DNA of 64,000 nucleotides from Maribacter spongiicola. GTDB taxonomy: Bacteria > Bacteroidota > Bacteroidia > Flavobacteriales > Flavobacteriaceae. The DNA lies in assembly GCF_004364165.1 (NCBI RefSeq), contig NZ_SOAY01000010.1, positions 1,081,098 to 1,145,097 on the forward strand, written 5' to 3'. How positions within the stretch are numbered: position 1 is the first letter of the stretch; every line of letters starts with the position of its first letter. The notes below the pieces were generated by a model. It did not search any database. It was not told where the DNA came from and saw only the letters and a program-made list of their open reading frames with translations. Made by a program: the position numbers and the translations under genes. Shown in pieces: positions 35,384-43,958 of the stretch.

Positions 35384-35773
35384 ATTATAGTTTAAGGGGT
35401 ACCTGAGTTCCAAAAGAGGATGGCACTTTCAGAACCAAATGCAAATACTTTATAAACGCTGGACGATTTTAGGGATTTATAAAACTGTCGTGTTTTTGTC
35501 AAACTTTAATTCTTTAATTTTTTCGCTTGTGGCTGACGTCTCGGCTAAGCTTAGTGCGGTGGTAAGGAAACTTTTCTTTTCCGTCTGCGCACAAGCTAAA
35601 GCTTATTGTTTAGTTTTATAATTTTCGTGTTCAAAGCTAAATTTATAAGATTTAGCGACTTTAGAAAATTAGATAGACCTTTCTATTTTGCTCTAAAGCC
35701 CGTATTACGTTTAGGCATTATGTGTTTCTAGTATGGGCATCTTTATCTTTTAGCCATATAAGAAAAAATCTAG
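35384..35773. other. Gene-less stretch with a second copy of the type 1 hairpin repeat
   Basis: No coding frame is credible. 35636-35720 repeats the motif order of 22729-22795: stem GCTAAAT (35636-35642) with ATTTAGC (35650-35656), GCGACTTTA, ACCTTTC, TAAAGCCCG and TATT. Upstream, 35530-35625 is rich in partial inverted repeats. This is dispersed repeat DNA behind the broken radC gene. Confidence 0.5.
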
Positions 35774-35789
35774 AGGGTTCAAGTCCCTT
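35773..35789 (+). other. tRNA T-arm-like sequence (possible attachment-site relic)
   Basis: GAGGG-TTCAAGT-CCCTT forms a 5-bp stem with a 7-nt loop TTCAAGT, the pattern of a tRNA T-arm. No acceptor or anticodon partner can be found upstream, so it is not a full tRNA. Integrases often target tRNA 3' ends, so this could be an attachment remnant. Confidence 0.35.
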
Positions 35790-35823
35790 ATGCGTTGGGG
35801 TAGCGTCTCCGCCTGTACATAGT

Positions 35824-35866
35824 AAAACCGTAACAATCTTTTAAATAAGTAGTTACGGTTTTTTCG
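35824..35866 (+). terminator. Hairpin with T tract downstream of the T-arm relic
   Basis: AAAACCGTAAC (35824-35834) pairs with GTTACGGTTTT (35852-35862), 17-nt loop, followed by T. It could end a transcript from the left or, read on the minus strand, the 35899 gene. Confidence 0.65.
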
Positions 35867-35898
35867 TTTCAAAAATGTACGGTTTTTGTATTGTTTTG

Positions 35899-36741
35899 CT
35901 ATTCTGTTTCTACTAAATACTTACTGACTTTTTCAATTTTAATTCCTAAATCATACATTTTATCTACAATATTGGAGCAATCTTCAATTAAATCTATAGA
36001 TCCTTGATTTGTAATAATATCATATTTCTTTAAATCTTTTAAGTATTCTTTGTCTGTAATTCTCCAAATATTCATATCAACTAGCATTCTTTGGATTTCC
36101 CGAAAATAAAATTTTCTTATACCTGATTCTAATTTTGTTCTTTCGAGCTCAATTAAAAAATCATACATATTATCCAGATTAGATTTAATTTTTAGAAGTT
36201 GATTAATAGCATTACCGTTTGATTTATTTATTAAATTTTTGTGTTGATCTTTTAAAATTAAATGGTGTTCTGAGGAATGTTCATAATCTTCTTTAATTCT
36301 TTGTCTTGCTTTGGAAGCAATTTCATATAGGTTGATAACAAATTTCTTATTGTTACCTGCATCCACATTATTACTGTAATAATAATCCTTAGCTAAAACG
36401 AATAGGTTTGATATATAGTTATAAGAGTGCTCTGTTATTAATTGTTTCATTTGGGCATTATGATCGTCTCTTTGCCTTCTATTTGCTTCTATTTGGGCTG
36501 TGAACGATTTGTAAACTAAAAATGCAGCAAGCAAATTGACAAACGGAGCTGTAATACCGCCAATGGTATCACCAATCCCGCCAGTGGCTTTAAAATCGGG
36601 GCCCCAACTGAGTTGAGTGAATATAATTGGTCCAAAGATTATTAAAATGAGTAAAACAACAATAATCGTCCATTCCCATAACATAAAATGAACTAAAGGC
36701 TTATTGGTGCTATCGTTTGATTGGGTTTCAGTATTCTGCAT
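35899..36741 (-). CDS. Membrane protein, possible PutAbiC-like abortive-infection protein
   Basis: About 280 residues when the ATG at 36741 is used (MQNTETQSND); an ATG at 36789 would add 16 residues. Two transmembrane helices (about WTIIVVLLILIIFGPIIF and FVNLLAAFLVYKSF) flank the loop TGGIGDTIGGITA. The remainder is a long helical cytoplasmic domain with acidic and basic coils. The layout of two helices around a GD-GG loop followed by a helical tail matches proteins annotated as putative phage abortive infection (PutAbiC-like). That call is tentative. It is divergent from the PIN-like gene, with about 100 bp shared upstream. Confidence 0.5.
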   Translation of the reverse strand: MQNTETQSNDSTNKPLVHFMLWEWTIIVVLLILIIFGPIIFTQLSWGPDFKATGGIGDTIGGITAPFVNLLAAFLVYKSFTAQIEANRRQRDDHNAQMKQLITEHSYNYISNLFVLAKDYYYSNNVDAGNNKKFVINLYEIASKARQRIKEDYEHSSEHHLILKDQHKNLINKSNGNAINQLLKIKSNLDNMYDFLIELERTKLESGIRKFYFREIQRMLVDMNIWRITDKEYLKDLKKYDIITNQGSIDLIEDCSNIVDKMYDLGIKIEKVSKYLVETE

Positions 36742-36845
36742 TGATTTATTAAAATATTTTTTATCTAACGGGAAATTAATAATTAACAATCAAACATCTT
36801 ACATCTAAATTGTATATTAGTTCTTTGATGTTAATGTTGGTGTCT

Positions 36846-38009
36846 ATGAAAAATGAATTTTATGAGCACTTTAAGTTGTCGGAGACAGAGCTTAAAGAGT
36901 TATGGGAGAATGCAACATTTGTTTTTGATACCAATGTTCTTCTGAATTTTTATAGATACTCAGAAGAATCGAAAAATAAGTTTATTGAGAAAATAGAGGA
37001 ACTAGGTCCTAGAGTATGGTATGCCCATCATTCAATAAATGAATATTTAAAAAATCGTTTAGGAGAAATACAAAATCAAAAATCCTTATACTCTGACGCA
37101 TTAAAGGATATGGAAAACCTTGAGAAAGTTTTTGAACATGAAAGAAAACATCCTTTTATAACACCTAAGCTTTTGAAGAAAATGAAATCAGTTAATGCAG
37201 AGGTAAAAAGAGAATTGGAAGCTGGAAAAGAATTCCAAGAATCAAGATTTGTTAATGATGATGTTAGAGATAAGCTGGTTGAGATAACTTCAAAAAAAAT
37301 TGGAGAAAGTTATAGCGAAGAGGAATTAATTAAAATTTATGATGAAGGTGCAAATAGATATAAAAAAAGTATTCCTCCTGGTTTTAAGGACAAGGCAAAG
37401 ATTTCTGCAAATGACGGCAGTGCATACGGTGATCTAATTATTTGGAAACAAATTATTGAATATGCGAAAGAGAATAAGAAAGATGTTGTTTTTATTACGG
37501 ATGATAATAAAGAAGATTGGTGGTTAATTTCCTCTGGAAAAACTGTTGGACCTAGACCAGAGCTGATTAGGGAATTTTATACTTTGACTAATAGAAAAAT
37601 ACAATTTTACCAACCTTTTCAGTTTCTAAAGTTTATAAGCGAATTTTTAAAGTCTGATGTAAAACAAGAAATTATAAATGAGGTAAAAGATACTTCATCT
37701 TACTCAGCTGATGAATTTACAAGAAGATTGGATGAACAAGCAGCAAAAATAAAAAAAATGAAGGATGCTGCTTTTGAACAATTTTTGAAGGAAGATTTCT
37801 CAGAATCAAAATTAAAATCTTTGAATAGTTTACGGAAAGTTAGAAGTGAATTATCTAGATATAGAGAACGTAAACTTCATTTTGAAAATATGATTGAAAA
37901 TCATGATAATGTACCTTCTGATGTTTTCTTTGAATTGAAAAGTATAAATGAAAAAATATTGAGATTAGAAATTAGTGAGTCAATGTTGAAAAATTATAAA
38001 AATCAGTAA
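36846..38009 (+). CDS. PIN-like domain protein (PIN_8/DUF4935 type), putative RNase
   Basis: About 387 residues from the ATG at 36846 (MKNEFYEHFKLSE); earlier in-frame ATGs at 36810 and 36828 are less likely. The PIN fold shows the first acid FVFDTNVLLNFYRY, the middle acids near NDGSAYGDLIIWKQII and the last FITDDNKEDWW. These acids form the metal-dependent RNase site. The C-terminal third (about 290-387) is a long coiled coil. Such proteins cluster in defence islands. It faces the membrane gene at 35899, which suggests a two-part module. Confidence 0.75.
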   Translation: MKNEFYEHFKLSETELKELWENATFVFDTNVLLNFYRYSEESKNKFIEKIEELGPRVWYAHHSINEYLKNRLGEIQNQKSLYSDALKDMENLEKVFEHERKHPFITPKLLKKMKSVNAEVKRELEAGKEFQESRFVNDDVRDKLVEITSKKIGESYSEEELIKIYDEGANRYKKSIPPGFKDKAKISANDGSAYGDLIIWKQIIEYAKENKKDVVFITDDNKEDWWLISSGKTVGPRPELIREFYTLTNRKIQFYQPFQFLKFISEFLKSDVKQEIINEVKDTSSYSADEFTRRLDEQAAKIKKMKDAAFEQFLKEDFSESKLKSLNSLRKVRSELSRYRERKLHFENMIENHDNVPSDVFFELKSINEKILRLEISESMLKNYKNQ

Positions 38010-38016
38010 TCTTTTA

Positions 38017-38171
38017 TTAAAAACGACCATTTCCCATATTATCTCTAATTTTTTTAGTAAACCAAGCACCAACTATCCAGACGGCTTTATAAACAGGAAC
38101 GTGCCAGTAATGAATTGACCATTACTCCATTGATCTTTTTCACTTAACATCATAAATTCGTAAAGCCCCAT
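38017..38171 (-). pseudogene. Possible broken small gene
   Basis: An ATG at 38171 starts MGLYEFMMLSEKDQW and stops after 32 codons. Another frame takes over with HVPVYKAVWIVGAWF, ending at 38017. Together they could be one frameshifted small protein. There is little other support. Confidence 0.25.
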
Positions 38172-38180
38172 AAATTTATT

Positions 38181-38804
38181 TTACCAATCGTCCTCGTCTT
38201 TTTCCTTGTTTAAATAGATATTCAATTCATTAGCAATAGCTTCTAAATTTTTTTCTAAATTTTCACGATGCAGATTCTGTATTCTAATTGTATTGTCGAT
38301 TTGTTCTTGACCAATTTTACCTTTTTCAAATTGCTTAAGCATAGCTTTTTTCATTTTAGGGTCTTCAAAGTACTTAAGACTTTTTAAGCTGTATTCCTTA
38401 TAGTTTTCAAGTGATACGTTTTCAAAATAAGTGATTGGTATATTAACACTACCTAGAGGATTGTCAAAATAAAAATCATAAAATTCAAGTTTATATCTTC
38501 CTTCTTTAAAAGCTATATCAATAGTCATATTATATTTTTGGTCAAATACATATTTACCATTTTTTACAGGCTCAGTAAAATAACCTTTTCCAATTATGTT
38601 TTCATCGTTCGATAAACGAATTACTTTATCTGAATCTTTGAACTTTACTGCAAACCATTTTTCAACTGCATTAGCAAGTTCATCCTTTTGCAAATCAACT
38701 TCTGAGATTTGTTTATAATTGTATAAATAGGTTTCAGGGTCTGTAGTTAGCTGAGAATGTGCTGTGTAAGATAATAATAAAGTAAGTAGTAATAATTTTT
38801 TCAT
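38181..38804 (-). CDS. DUF4468-family secreted protein
   Basis: 207 residues. Signal peptide (MKKLLLLTLLLSYTAHSQ). Then a DUF4468-like alpha+beta unit: VEKWFAVKFKDSDKVIRLSNDENIIGKGYF, KYNMTIDIAFKEGRYKLEFYDFYF. The C-terminal helical tail is rich in Lys/Glu and ends EKDEDDW. The family is periplasmic and of unknown function. It lies in AT-rich accessory DNA, downstream in its own direction of the HEPN-like gene. Confidence 0.7.
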   Translation of the reverse strand: MKKLLLLTLLLSYTAHSQLTTDPETYLYNYKQISEVDLQKDELANAVEKWFAVKFKDSDKVIRLSNDENIIGKGYFTEPVKNGKYVFDQKYNMTIDIAFKEGRYKLEFYDFYFDNPLGSVNIPITYFENVSLENYKEYSLKSLKYFEDPKMKKAMLKQFEKGKIGQEQIDNTIRIQNLHRENLEKNLEAIANELNIYLNKEKDEDDW

Positions 38805-39083
38805 TAATTTCTATTTATTGGATAGTTTCAAATTTAAACTTTTTGTATTATAATAAATTGACAAATGAATAAGTAATAAAACACTACAAGGATTAATTAT
38901 TATACTTTATGGAAAGAATTGGAGCTAATGTTACATATTAAATTAGCAAAGGAACTAGTTACCAACCGTATATAAAATCTACATTAAAATTAGCCTTAGT
39001 TCTTCCAAATAGTGCTATGAATAATGCGGCAATTGAATATGTAATTTTATTATGCATACTATATTGAGAAGTTCTAAATTTTT

Positions 39084-39770
39084 CTAAATCTTAGGTTTTT
39101 TTTCATTCATTTCATTTTGGAGGGATTTAATAAAATTAGTTATTGTTTTTAAGGATTTTTCACAAAACTCTTTATTAATTATAATTTCATTATTGTTTTC
39201 GTCGTTTACGAAAATCTCTAAATCGGTATATTTTTTTGGAAATTGTAGAATTTTACTTTTTTTATCGGTTATTATGCCATTTGAATGAGCAAGAACATTT
39301 CTAATTTTGTTGTAATCTAAAATACAATTCCAAATATTAGTACTAAAACACTTATTTATGCCGCAAACTTTTCTAAAATAAAGCGAGCTTCTAATTATAC
39401 CGCTACCATTTAAATCTGAGTAGCAAAGATTAAAATCATAAAAATTCTCAAGATTTTTACAGATTTGATTCATTGTACTTTCCAATGTATAATAGATATT
39501 TAAAAAAATGGATTTCCATAATATATTGGGAAAAACAAAATGAAATTGAAATACTTTATTTGTCCATTTATCATTTATAATAGATTCTTGATTGTTATCT
39601 TCATATCGATAATTTTCCAATAATTGGTCTATTAAAAATTTAGAAGTATCTTTTATTAAATCTTCTATGTCTGCTAAGCTTAAATAAATGCCATTTGTAA
39701 AATATGTATTAAAGGTATATTCATAATTCATATTAAATTGATTTTCTTTAAAACTTTCCATTTCATTCAT
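39084..39770 (-). CDS. HEPN-like protein of unknown function
   Basis: 228 residues, mostly helical, unusually rich in Asn, Ile and Lys. Residues 157-162 read R-N-V-L-A-H in the context YNKIRNVLAHSNGII, an R-X4-H motif of HEPN RNases. An earlier helix (IYYTLESTMNQICKNLE, about 92-108) fits the HEPN bundle. HEPN proteins often act as toxins or antiviral RNases. No partner antitoxin is beside it. Start chosen at 39770; other Met at 39761 and 39731 are possible. Confidence 0.5.
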   Translation of the reverse strand: MNEMESFKENQFNMNYEYTFNTYFTNGIYLSLADIEDLIKDTSKFLIDQLLENYRYEDNNQESIINDKWTNKVFQFHFVFPNILWKSIFLNIYYTLESTMNQICKNLENFYDFNLCYSDLNGSGIIRSSLYFRKVCGINKCFSTNIWNCILDYNKIRNVLAHSNGIITDKKSKILQFPKKYTDLEIFVNDENNNEIIINKEFCEKSLKTITNFIKSLQNEMNEKKPKI

Positions 39771-40198
39771 TATGATTTATTTGGAGATACAATTTATATA
39801 AATCAAATGGATATTACTTTTTTAGTTAAGTATTCTGTTTTGTAATTCGAGGTTTCTTGCAAATCAATTAAAGTAAATTCAGAATATATCATTATTAACA
39901 GTGTCGATAGTGTTGAGTTATTTGTAAGCTTTCATAGAAGTTACTATTTGATTTTAATAAAGTTTCTCAAGCTTTTTAATAAAATAATGTAACTTTCTTC
40001 ACTTTGGGAAAATCGATTTATATTAAATGAAATTAGTTAGTGCTTTATGTCAATTTTAATAGTGCAATAGCCTGTCGGTATAAACCTCCACCCCTCATTT
40101 TTTAATAAATCATACCTTTTGACATTACATAGTACAATAGCTGTACATATTAAATAAACAGAAAATTGTATGTATTTGATATATATGATTATATGAAA
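39771..40198. other. AT-rich intergenic stretch, nothing recognised
   Basis: About 430 bp of very AT-rich sequence between the HEPN-like gene and the intron relic. I see no coding frame, tRNA or repeat. It must hold the promoter of the leftward HEPN-like gene, but no clear box was found. Confidence 0.5.
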
Positions 40199-40713
40199 GT
40201 GAAGTACTCTTATTAAGTATAGTAAGTCGTAAGGGTGGTAACCGCGAGGTTACATCTGAAGCAAGCGAGACTATAAAACTCGGTACTGACGAACAGGAAC
40301 ATTATACAGAGGCATACTTAATTGAGTAATCAAGCACATCATTGTATCGCCTTAAGAACACCAAAAGGGTAGATATATAGATACGGCAGGGATTGAGAGA
40401 AAGAAGATGTTATTATCTGGGGTAGGTCTCCAAAGTTACGTGTAGCTAAATGAAGAAGTCAGCAGAGGTCATAGTACTTAGAGGAAACGAGCTCTTAAAA
40501 AGAAAACAGAGGTCTCACAATTAAGGAAGAACCGAACGTAATTATCTTCAAAATTCGCATAGGAGTATATGCTGTAGCCTATGCCTAAATTATAAGATAG
40601 TGTAAAGGTATAAAGTGCCTTGGTTTGATGATTTACGGTCCGCACTATACGAGACCAGTATGTATTGTGGTGTGAGAGGAGAATTCTCTTACAATTAGGG
40701 GAGCTGTCAGATC
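40199..40713 (+). mobile_element. Group II intron relic lacking the reverse transcriptase
   Basis: The 5' part (from about 40199) carries the conserved group II domain I core GTAAGTCGTAAGGGTGG, TAACCGCGAGGTTACATC, CTCGGTACTGACGAACAG and GTCTCCAAAGTTACGTG, in the order seen in bacterial introns. The 3' part has a domain V-like hairpin at about 40637-40673 (CCGCACTATAC, GAGA loop, then GTATGTATTGTGG) running into GTGTGAGAGG, and a short domain VI stem. Between them only about 110 bp remain instead of the normal reverse transcriptase/maturase gene. Ends are approximate. It cannot move by itself but might still splice if helped. Confidence 0.75.
40450..40524 (+). pseudogene. Remnant start of the intron-encoded protein
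   Basis: An ATG at 40450 gives MKKSAEVIVLRGNELLKRKQ then stops after 24 codons. The position and the VIVLRG wording match the first codons of group II intron maturases, where the translated start lies in domain IV. The rest of the protein is deleted. Confidence 0.5.
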
Positions 40714-41197
40714 GGTTGTAAATCGCTTTTCTATCCGAGTTAGTGTTTCCGTTATATTGGTAAGTCATCCATCCACTCTGACTTTAATATTTTGTTAACA
40801 TTGTAAACATGATAATCAATTGATTATCACGTTTTTGTTTTTTAATTCTCCTTTGGTAAATTGTTTTTGGTCGATTAATTTGCTAAATGGTGAACAAATC
40901 AGCCAACAAAATAATCACAACTTATTTGACCCACAGTAAACAAGGTTTTCTGTGAATAGGTTCATCAGGGAACAAGAAATCAAACTAAAAAGATTCTTGA
41001 AAAATAAATCATAATTAAACTTACATCCCCCTCGGTAATATTCTTAAAGTATAGAACTTTTCTCATTAGGCAAATTATAAGAACTTACAAAATAGTGTTA
41101 AGGCTATTATTTAAAAACCCTTTATAATTAGATTTTAAACTAGGCTCTTTAGAGTAAGGTCTTTTAAATTTGAATAAGTGGTTAAGCTTTTTACGGT
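40714..41197. other. Non-coding stretch with a 20-bp palindrome
   Basis: TGATAATCAATTGATTATCA at 40810-40829 is a perfect palindrome, followed by a T-rich run that could act as a terminator. It might also be an operator. The remainder is AT-rich; I see no gene. Confidence 0.5.
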
Positions 41198-43261
41198 TTA
41201 TAGCAAGTCTTCTTCATGTAGAGACATTTTTAAGTCGGTCTGATTTTTCCAAAATCTATCTTTAATTTTTTGCATGATACCGGCAAACTCTGGGTGACTT
41301 TTTAACGGTTGAATCGAGGGTTCATCTTCAATTAATAAAAACCAATACAGATAATTCTCTGTTTCGGAAAATATTCTAAGCTGTTCAATCGCCTCATTAA
41401 CCTTTCCTTCATAAGCATATTTCCAAACTAGATTTACACTTTTATAAATCGATTGATCCTTTTCACAGTATTCAGAGAAATCATTGAAAAGTTTCTCTGC
41501 TTTCTTCTCTAAGCCCATCTTTTTATATACGGTTGCAATTTTGATATTTTCCTGAGGATAAATATCTTGACCACTAAGTGCCCTAGCTTTTACAAATTTT
41601 TCATAATAGAAATAGGCGCTATCATAATTTTCATCGATATAGTACAACTTACCGATGTCTTGTAGAATATCAAGTCTAGTGCTATCCTTTTCCAATTCTT
41701 TTTTTAGTAAACTTCTTGTCCTTTCAGTTTTACCATCCTTAGCGAACAGTATAAATGCCTTTAAATGTGGAGCATAAAAGTTTTCGGCATTATAATCCAA
41801 CGACTTGTTAATATATTTTAAAGCCTCATCTGCAAAACCTGACGATACTAAGGCGTTGCTTAGCTGTAAATACGTATAGCTTTGGGTAATAGAATCACTC
41901 GCAATGGTAAGCTGTACACCTTTCAAGGCGTACTCTAAATATTTACTAGTATTGGGTAGTAAATGTGAATAAAATTCCGAAAGCATTTGTACTGCCAAAG
42001 ATGAATTTGGATTGTACTCTAGTGCCTTATCAAGATATGGTAAGGCTAATTTGTACTCCTTGGTTTGAATATAGTAAAACGCCTTTGCTACCAAGCTTTC
42101 GGCGGATTTTGAATCGTAAAGCAGGGCCTTATCCGCAAAGCTGTTAATCTTATCGGTGTACTGTTTCTCTATTTGTGACATTTCTAGAAGATAGTATGAA
42201 ATAGCGATGTTAGCATAAGCGAGAGCAAATTCCGAATCCTGTTCTATAGCTTTTTCGAATAATGAAATGGCCTTCTCCAAGCCTTCTTCCGAGCGAGAAT
42301 AATAAGGGTCCAATGCTTTTAGATAGTAATCATAGGCCAATAGGTTTTCGGTCGGTTTTTTATCAATTTGCTCCAATTCGGCGGGTGTTATGACGGCTGT
42401 AATGGCATCTGCTATTTTCTTGGCCACGTCGTTTTGCAATTCAAAAACGTCCTTTACTTCCCGACTGTACTGTTTTACCCAAATAGGGGTGTCTGTAGAA
42501 GCGTTAATCAATTGTACGTTGAGCAAAACTTGATTGCCCACGCGTTGACCACTGCCTTCTACCAAGTAGTTTACATGCAGTTCCTCAGCAATCTCTGGAA
42601 TACCCTTGTCCGTTTTTCTATATTTCTCTACCGAGGTTCTGCTGATTACCCTCAAGTCTTCAATCTTCTGAAGATTGTTCAATGCGGATTCCATCAAGCC
42701 GTTCACAAAATAAAGATTGGTGGAATCCGCACTCTCATTTTTAAAAGGCAATACGGCAATGGATTTTTCAATTTCTGGTTTTTCTACCGCATTTTCTAAA
42801 GCACCCTTTTTATTGAAAAGCAAGGAGGAAACTAGTAGAATTACTGCACATGAAGCAGCAATGATAGCCCATCTGTATCGCTTTAAAAAGCTAATATGAT
42901 CCTTTTCCTCTTCAATAGCTACCGTAACTTTTCCAACCTCCCCGGGTGGATATCCATAGTGTTCCCGAAAACATTTAATAAAATAGGAGGTACTTCCAAA
43001 CCCTACTTGATACGAAACTTCTGAAACTGTCGAGGAGCCTTCATTAAGTAAATCCATAGCTTCTTTAAGGCGAACTTGACGAATGAATTGGCTTGCTGAA
43101 AGTTTAGTTTGCTTCTTGATTTTCCGAAGTAAGTTGGACCGACTCATATTTGTAGCCTCGGCCAACTCGGAAACACCAAATTGTTCATTGGCCAAATTCT
43201 CCAGAATCAGCGCTTCTGCTTGTTCAATAAAGGTTGATGTATTGACCGAAGGATTTGACAT
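41198..43261 (-). CDS. Membrane regulator: AraC-type HTH, TM, TolB/FlgO-like domain, TPRs
   Basis: 687 residues. AraC HTH at the N-terminus (about 12-112: NLLRKIKKQTKLSASQFIRQVRLKEAMDLLNEG...YQVGFGSTSYFIKCFREHYGYPPGE). A single transmembrane helix follows (about 130-148, YRWAIIAASCAVILLVSSLLF). The periplasmic part starts with a FlgO/TolB-N-like domain (KSIAVLPFKNESADSTNLYFVNGLMESALNNL...RTSVEKYR...YLVEGSGQRVGNQVLLNVQLINASTDTPIWVKQY) and then about ten TPR helices. So DNA binding is cytoplasmic and sensing periplasmic, as in ToxR-like one-component systems. It is divergent from the small-protein operon whose promoter repeats it may bind. Confidence 0.85.
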   Translation of the reverse strand: MSNPSVNTSTFIEQAEALILENLANEQFGVSELAEATNMSRSNLLRKIKKQTKLSASQFIRQVRLKEAMDLLNEGSSTVSEVSYQVGFGSTSYFIKCFREHYGYPPGEVGKVTVAIEEEKDHISFLKRYRWAIIAASCAVILLVSSLLFNKKGALENAVEKPEIEKSIAVLPFKNESADSTNLYFVNGLMESALNNLQKIEDLRVISRTSVEKYRKTDKGIPEIAEELHVNYLVEGSGQRVGNQVLLNVQLINASTDTPIWVKQYSREVKDVFELQNDVAKKIADAITAVITPAELEQIDKKPTENLLAYDYYLKALDPYYSRSEEGLEKAISLFEKAIEQDSEFALAYANIAISYYLLEMSQIEKQYTDKINSFADKALLYDSKSAESLVAKAFYYIQTKEYKLALPYLDKALEYNPNSSLAVQMLSEFYSHLLPNTSKYLEYALKGVQLTIASDSITQSYTYLQLSNALVSSGFADEALKYINKSLDYNAENFYAPHLKAFILFAKDGKTERTRSLLKKELEKDSTRLDILQDIGKLYYIDENYDSAYFYYEKFVKARALSGQDIYPQENIKIATVYKKMGLEKKAEKLFNDFSEYCEKDQSIYKSVNLVWKYAYEGKVNEAIEQLRIFSETENYLYWFLLIEDEPSIQPLKSHPEFAGIMQKIKDRFWKNQTDLKMSLHEEDLL

Positions 43262-43348
43262 GTTGTTTTTTTAATGATTCTAATTTAGTGAAAATCTAGG
43301 TAATTACCAGTTATACCTAAGGTCGCTTATTAATCTTAAAAGAATCTT

Positions 43349-43461
43349 TTGCGTCATAATTTATATACCTGCGCCATATTTTTCAAACCCTCCCGAAACT
43401 TAATATAGTTCGCTGCATAGCTCATAGGGCTTGCTTCAAGTTCCATGGCATCTTTGTACCA
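43349..43461 (+). promoter_or_regulatory. Promoter region with five 20-22 bp direct repeats
   Basis: Degenerate units begin near 43349 (TTGCGTCATAATTTATATAC), 43369 (CTGCGCCATATTTTTC), 43390 (AAACTTAATATAG), 43409 (CTGCATAGCTCATAGGG) and 43431 (TTGCTTCAAGTTCCATGG). The last unit runs into the -7-like box CATCTTTG at 43449-43456. The final 31 bp (43431-43461) match 61910-61940 at 29 of 31 positions. AraC proteins bind direct repeats spaced two helical turns, so this suits the neighbouring regulator. Confidence 0.7.
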
Positions 43462-43496
43462 ACAAAAATCATAGCGAACATTTTAAAATAATAATT

Positions 43497-43610
43497 ATGA
43501 AAGCATTAATTACAAGAACGGCAACGGAAACAAGGACTGGACAGTACTTCTCATCATTCAGCAACAGCAAGAGAACCCAATGGGCGCAGTACAGAAACTT
43601 TAACCGCTGA
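43497..43610 (+). CDS. Small protein A (37 residues), paralog of protein B
   Basis: ATG at 43497, about 35 bp after the expected transcript start. The protein is basic and Ser/Thr-rich. Its core YFSSFSNSKRTQWAQ parallels YFSHMKDSKRIRLAT of protein B downstream, with Y-F-S, S-K-R and spacing conserved. That similarity between two frames separated by 85 bp supports both as real. No function is known; a small regulator or target of the adjacent membrane sensor is possible. Confidence 0.5.
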   Translation: MKALITRTATETRTGQYFSSFSNSKRTQWAQYRNFNR

Positions 43611-43695
43611 TTACGGTCAATAAGAAAAAATAAAAAACAACACAGTCATGAAATCAAAGATTCACGAATACTTTTAAAAGTCAAATATCAAAGCC

Positions 43696-43812
43696 ATGTG
43701 TAAAACATTCATCAGTCAATCGCCAATGGAATTGAGAAGATTTACTTACTTCAGTCACATGAAGGACAGCAAGAGAATCCGTTTGGCAACACCAAAAGAA
43801 TACCTTCATTAA
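43696..43812 (+). CDS. Small protein B (38 residues), paralog of protein A
   Basis: ATG at 43696, stop at 43812. It shares the YFSxxxxSKR core with protein A. It is preceded by an in-frame 9-codon frame (43648-43677) whose start lies exactly 48 bp upstream; the same 48-bp leader arrangement recurs before the ankyrin gene (43911 and 43959). So leader and gene appear to have duplicated. Basic peptide, unknown role. Confidence 0.5.
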   Translation: MCKTFISQSPMELRRFTYFSHMKDSKRIRLATPKEYLH

Positions 43813-43958
43813 GAAACACACCTTATAGGCTTAGAAACATGGGTACGCCCAGATTAAAGTCTATCCCTTCTCATAACAAAAATTATAGCAAACAATTAAA
43901 ATTCAAATTCATGAAATCAAATGCTCACAACTATCTATTAAAATTAAAAAACAAAGCC

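Noticed and set aside
35439..35621. Plus-strand 60-codon frame after radC
   Set aside because: It falls in repeat-rich DNA with no start context, domain or neighbouring partner.
35773..35789. A complete tRNA gene
   Set aside because: Only the T-arm is present; no acceptor, D-arm or anticodon stem can be paired.
38957..39058. Small leftward frame beginning MHNKITYSIAALF
   Set aside because: On careful reading it stops after 19 codons; there is no support for a gene.
40478..40768. Leftward 96-codon frame in the intron relic
   Set aside because: It is antisense to conserved group II RNA motifs and lacks protein-like features.
42368..42799. 143-codon frame on the plus strand
   Set aside because: It is antisense to the TolB-like domain of the regulator gene at 41198-43261.
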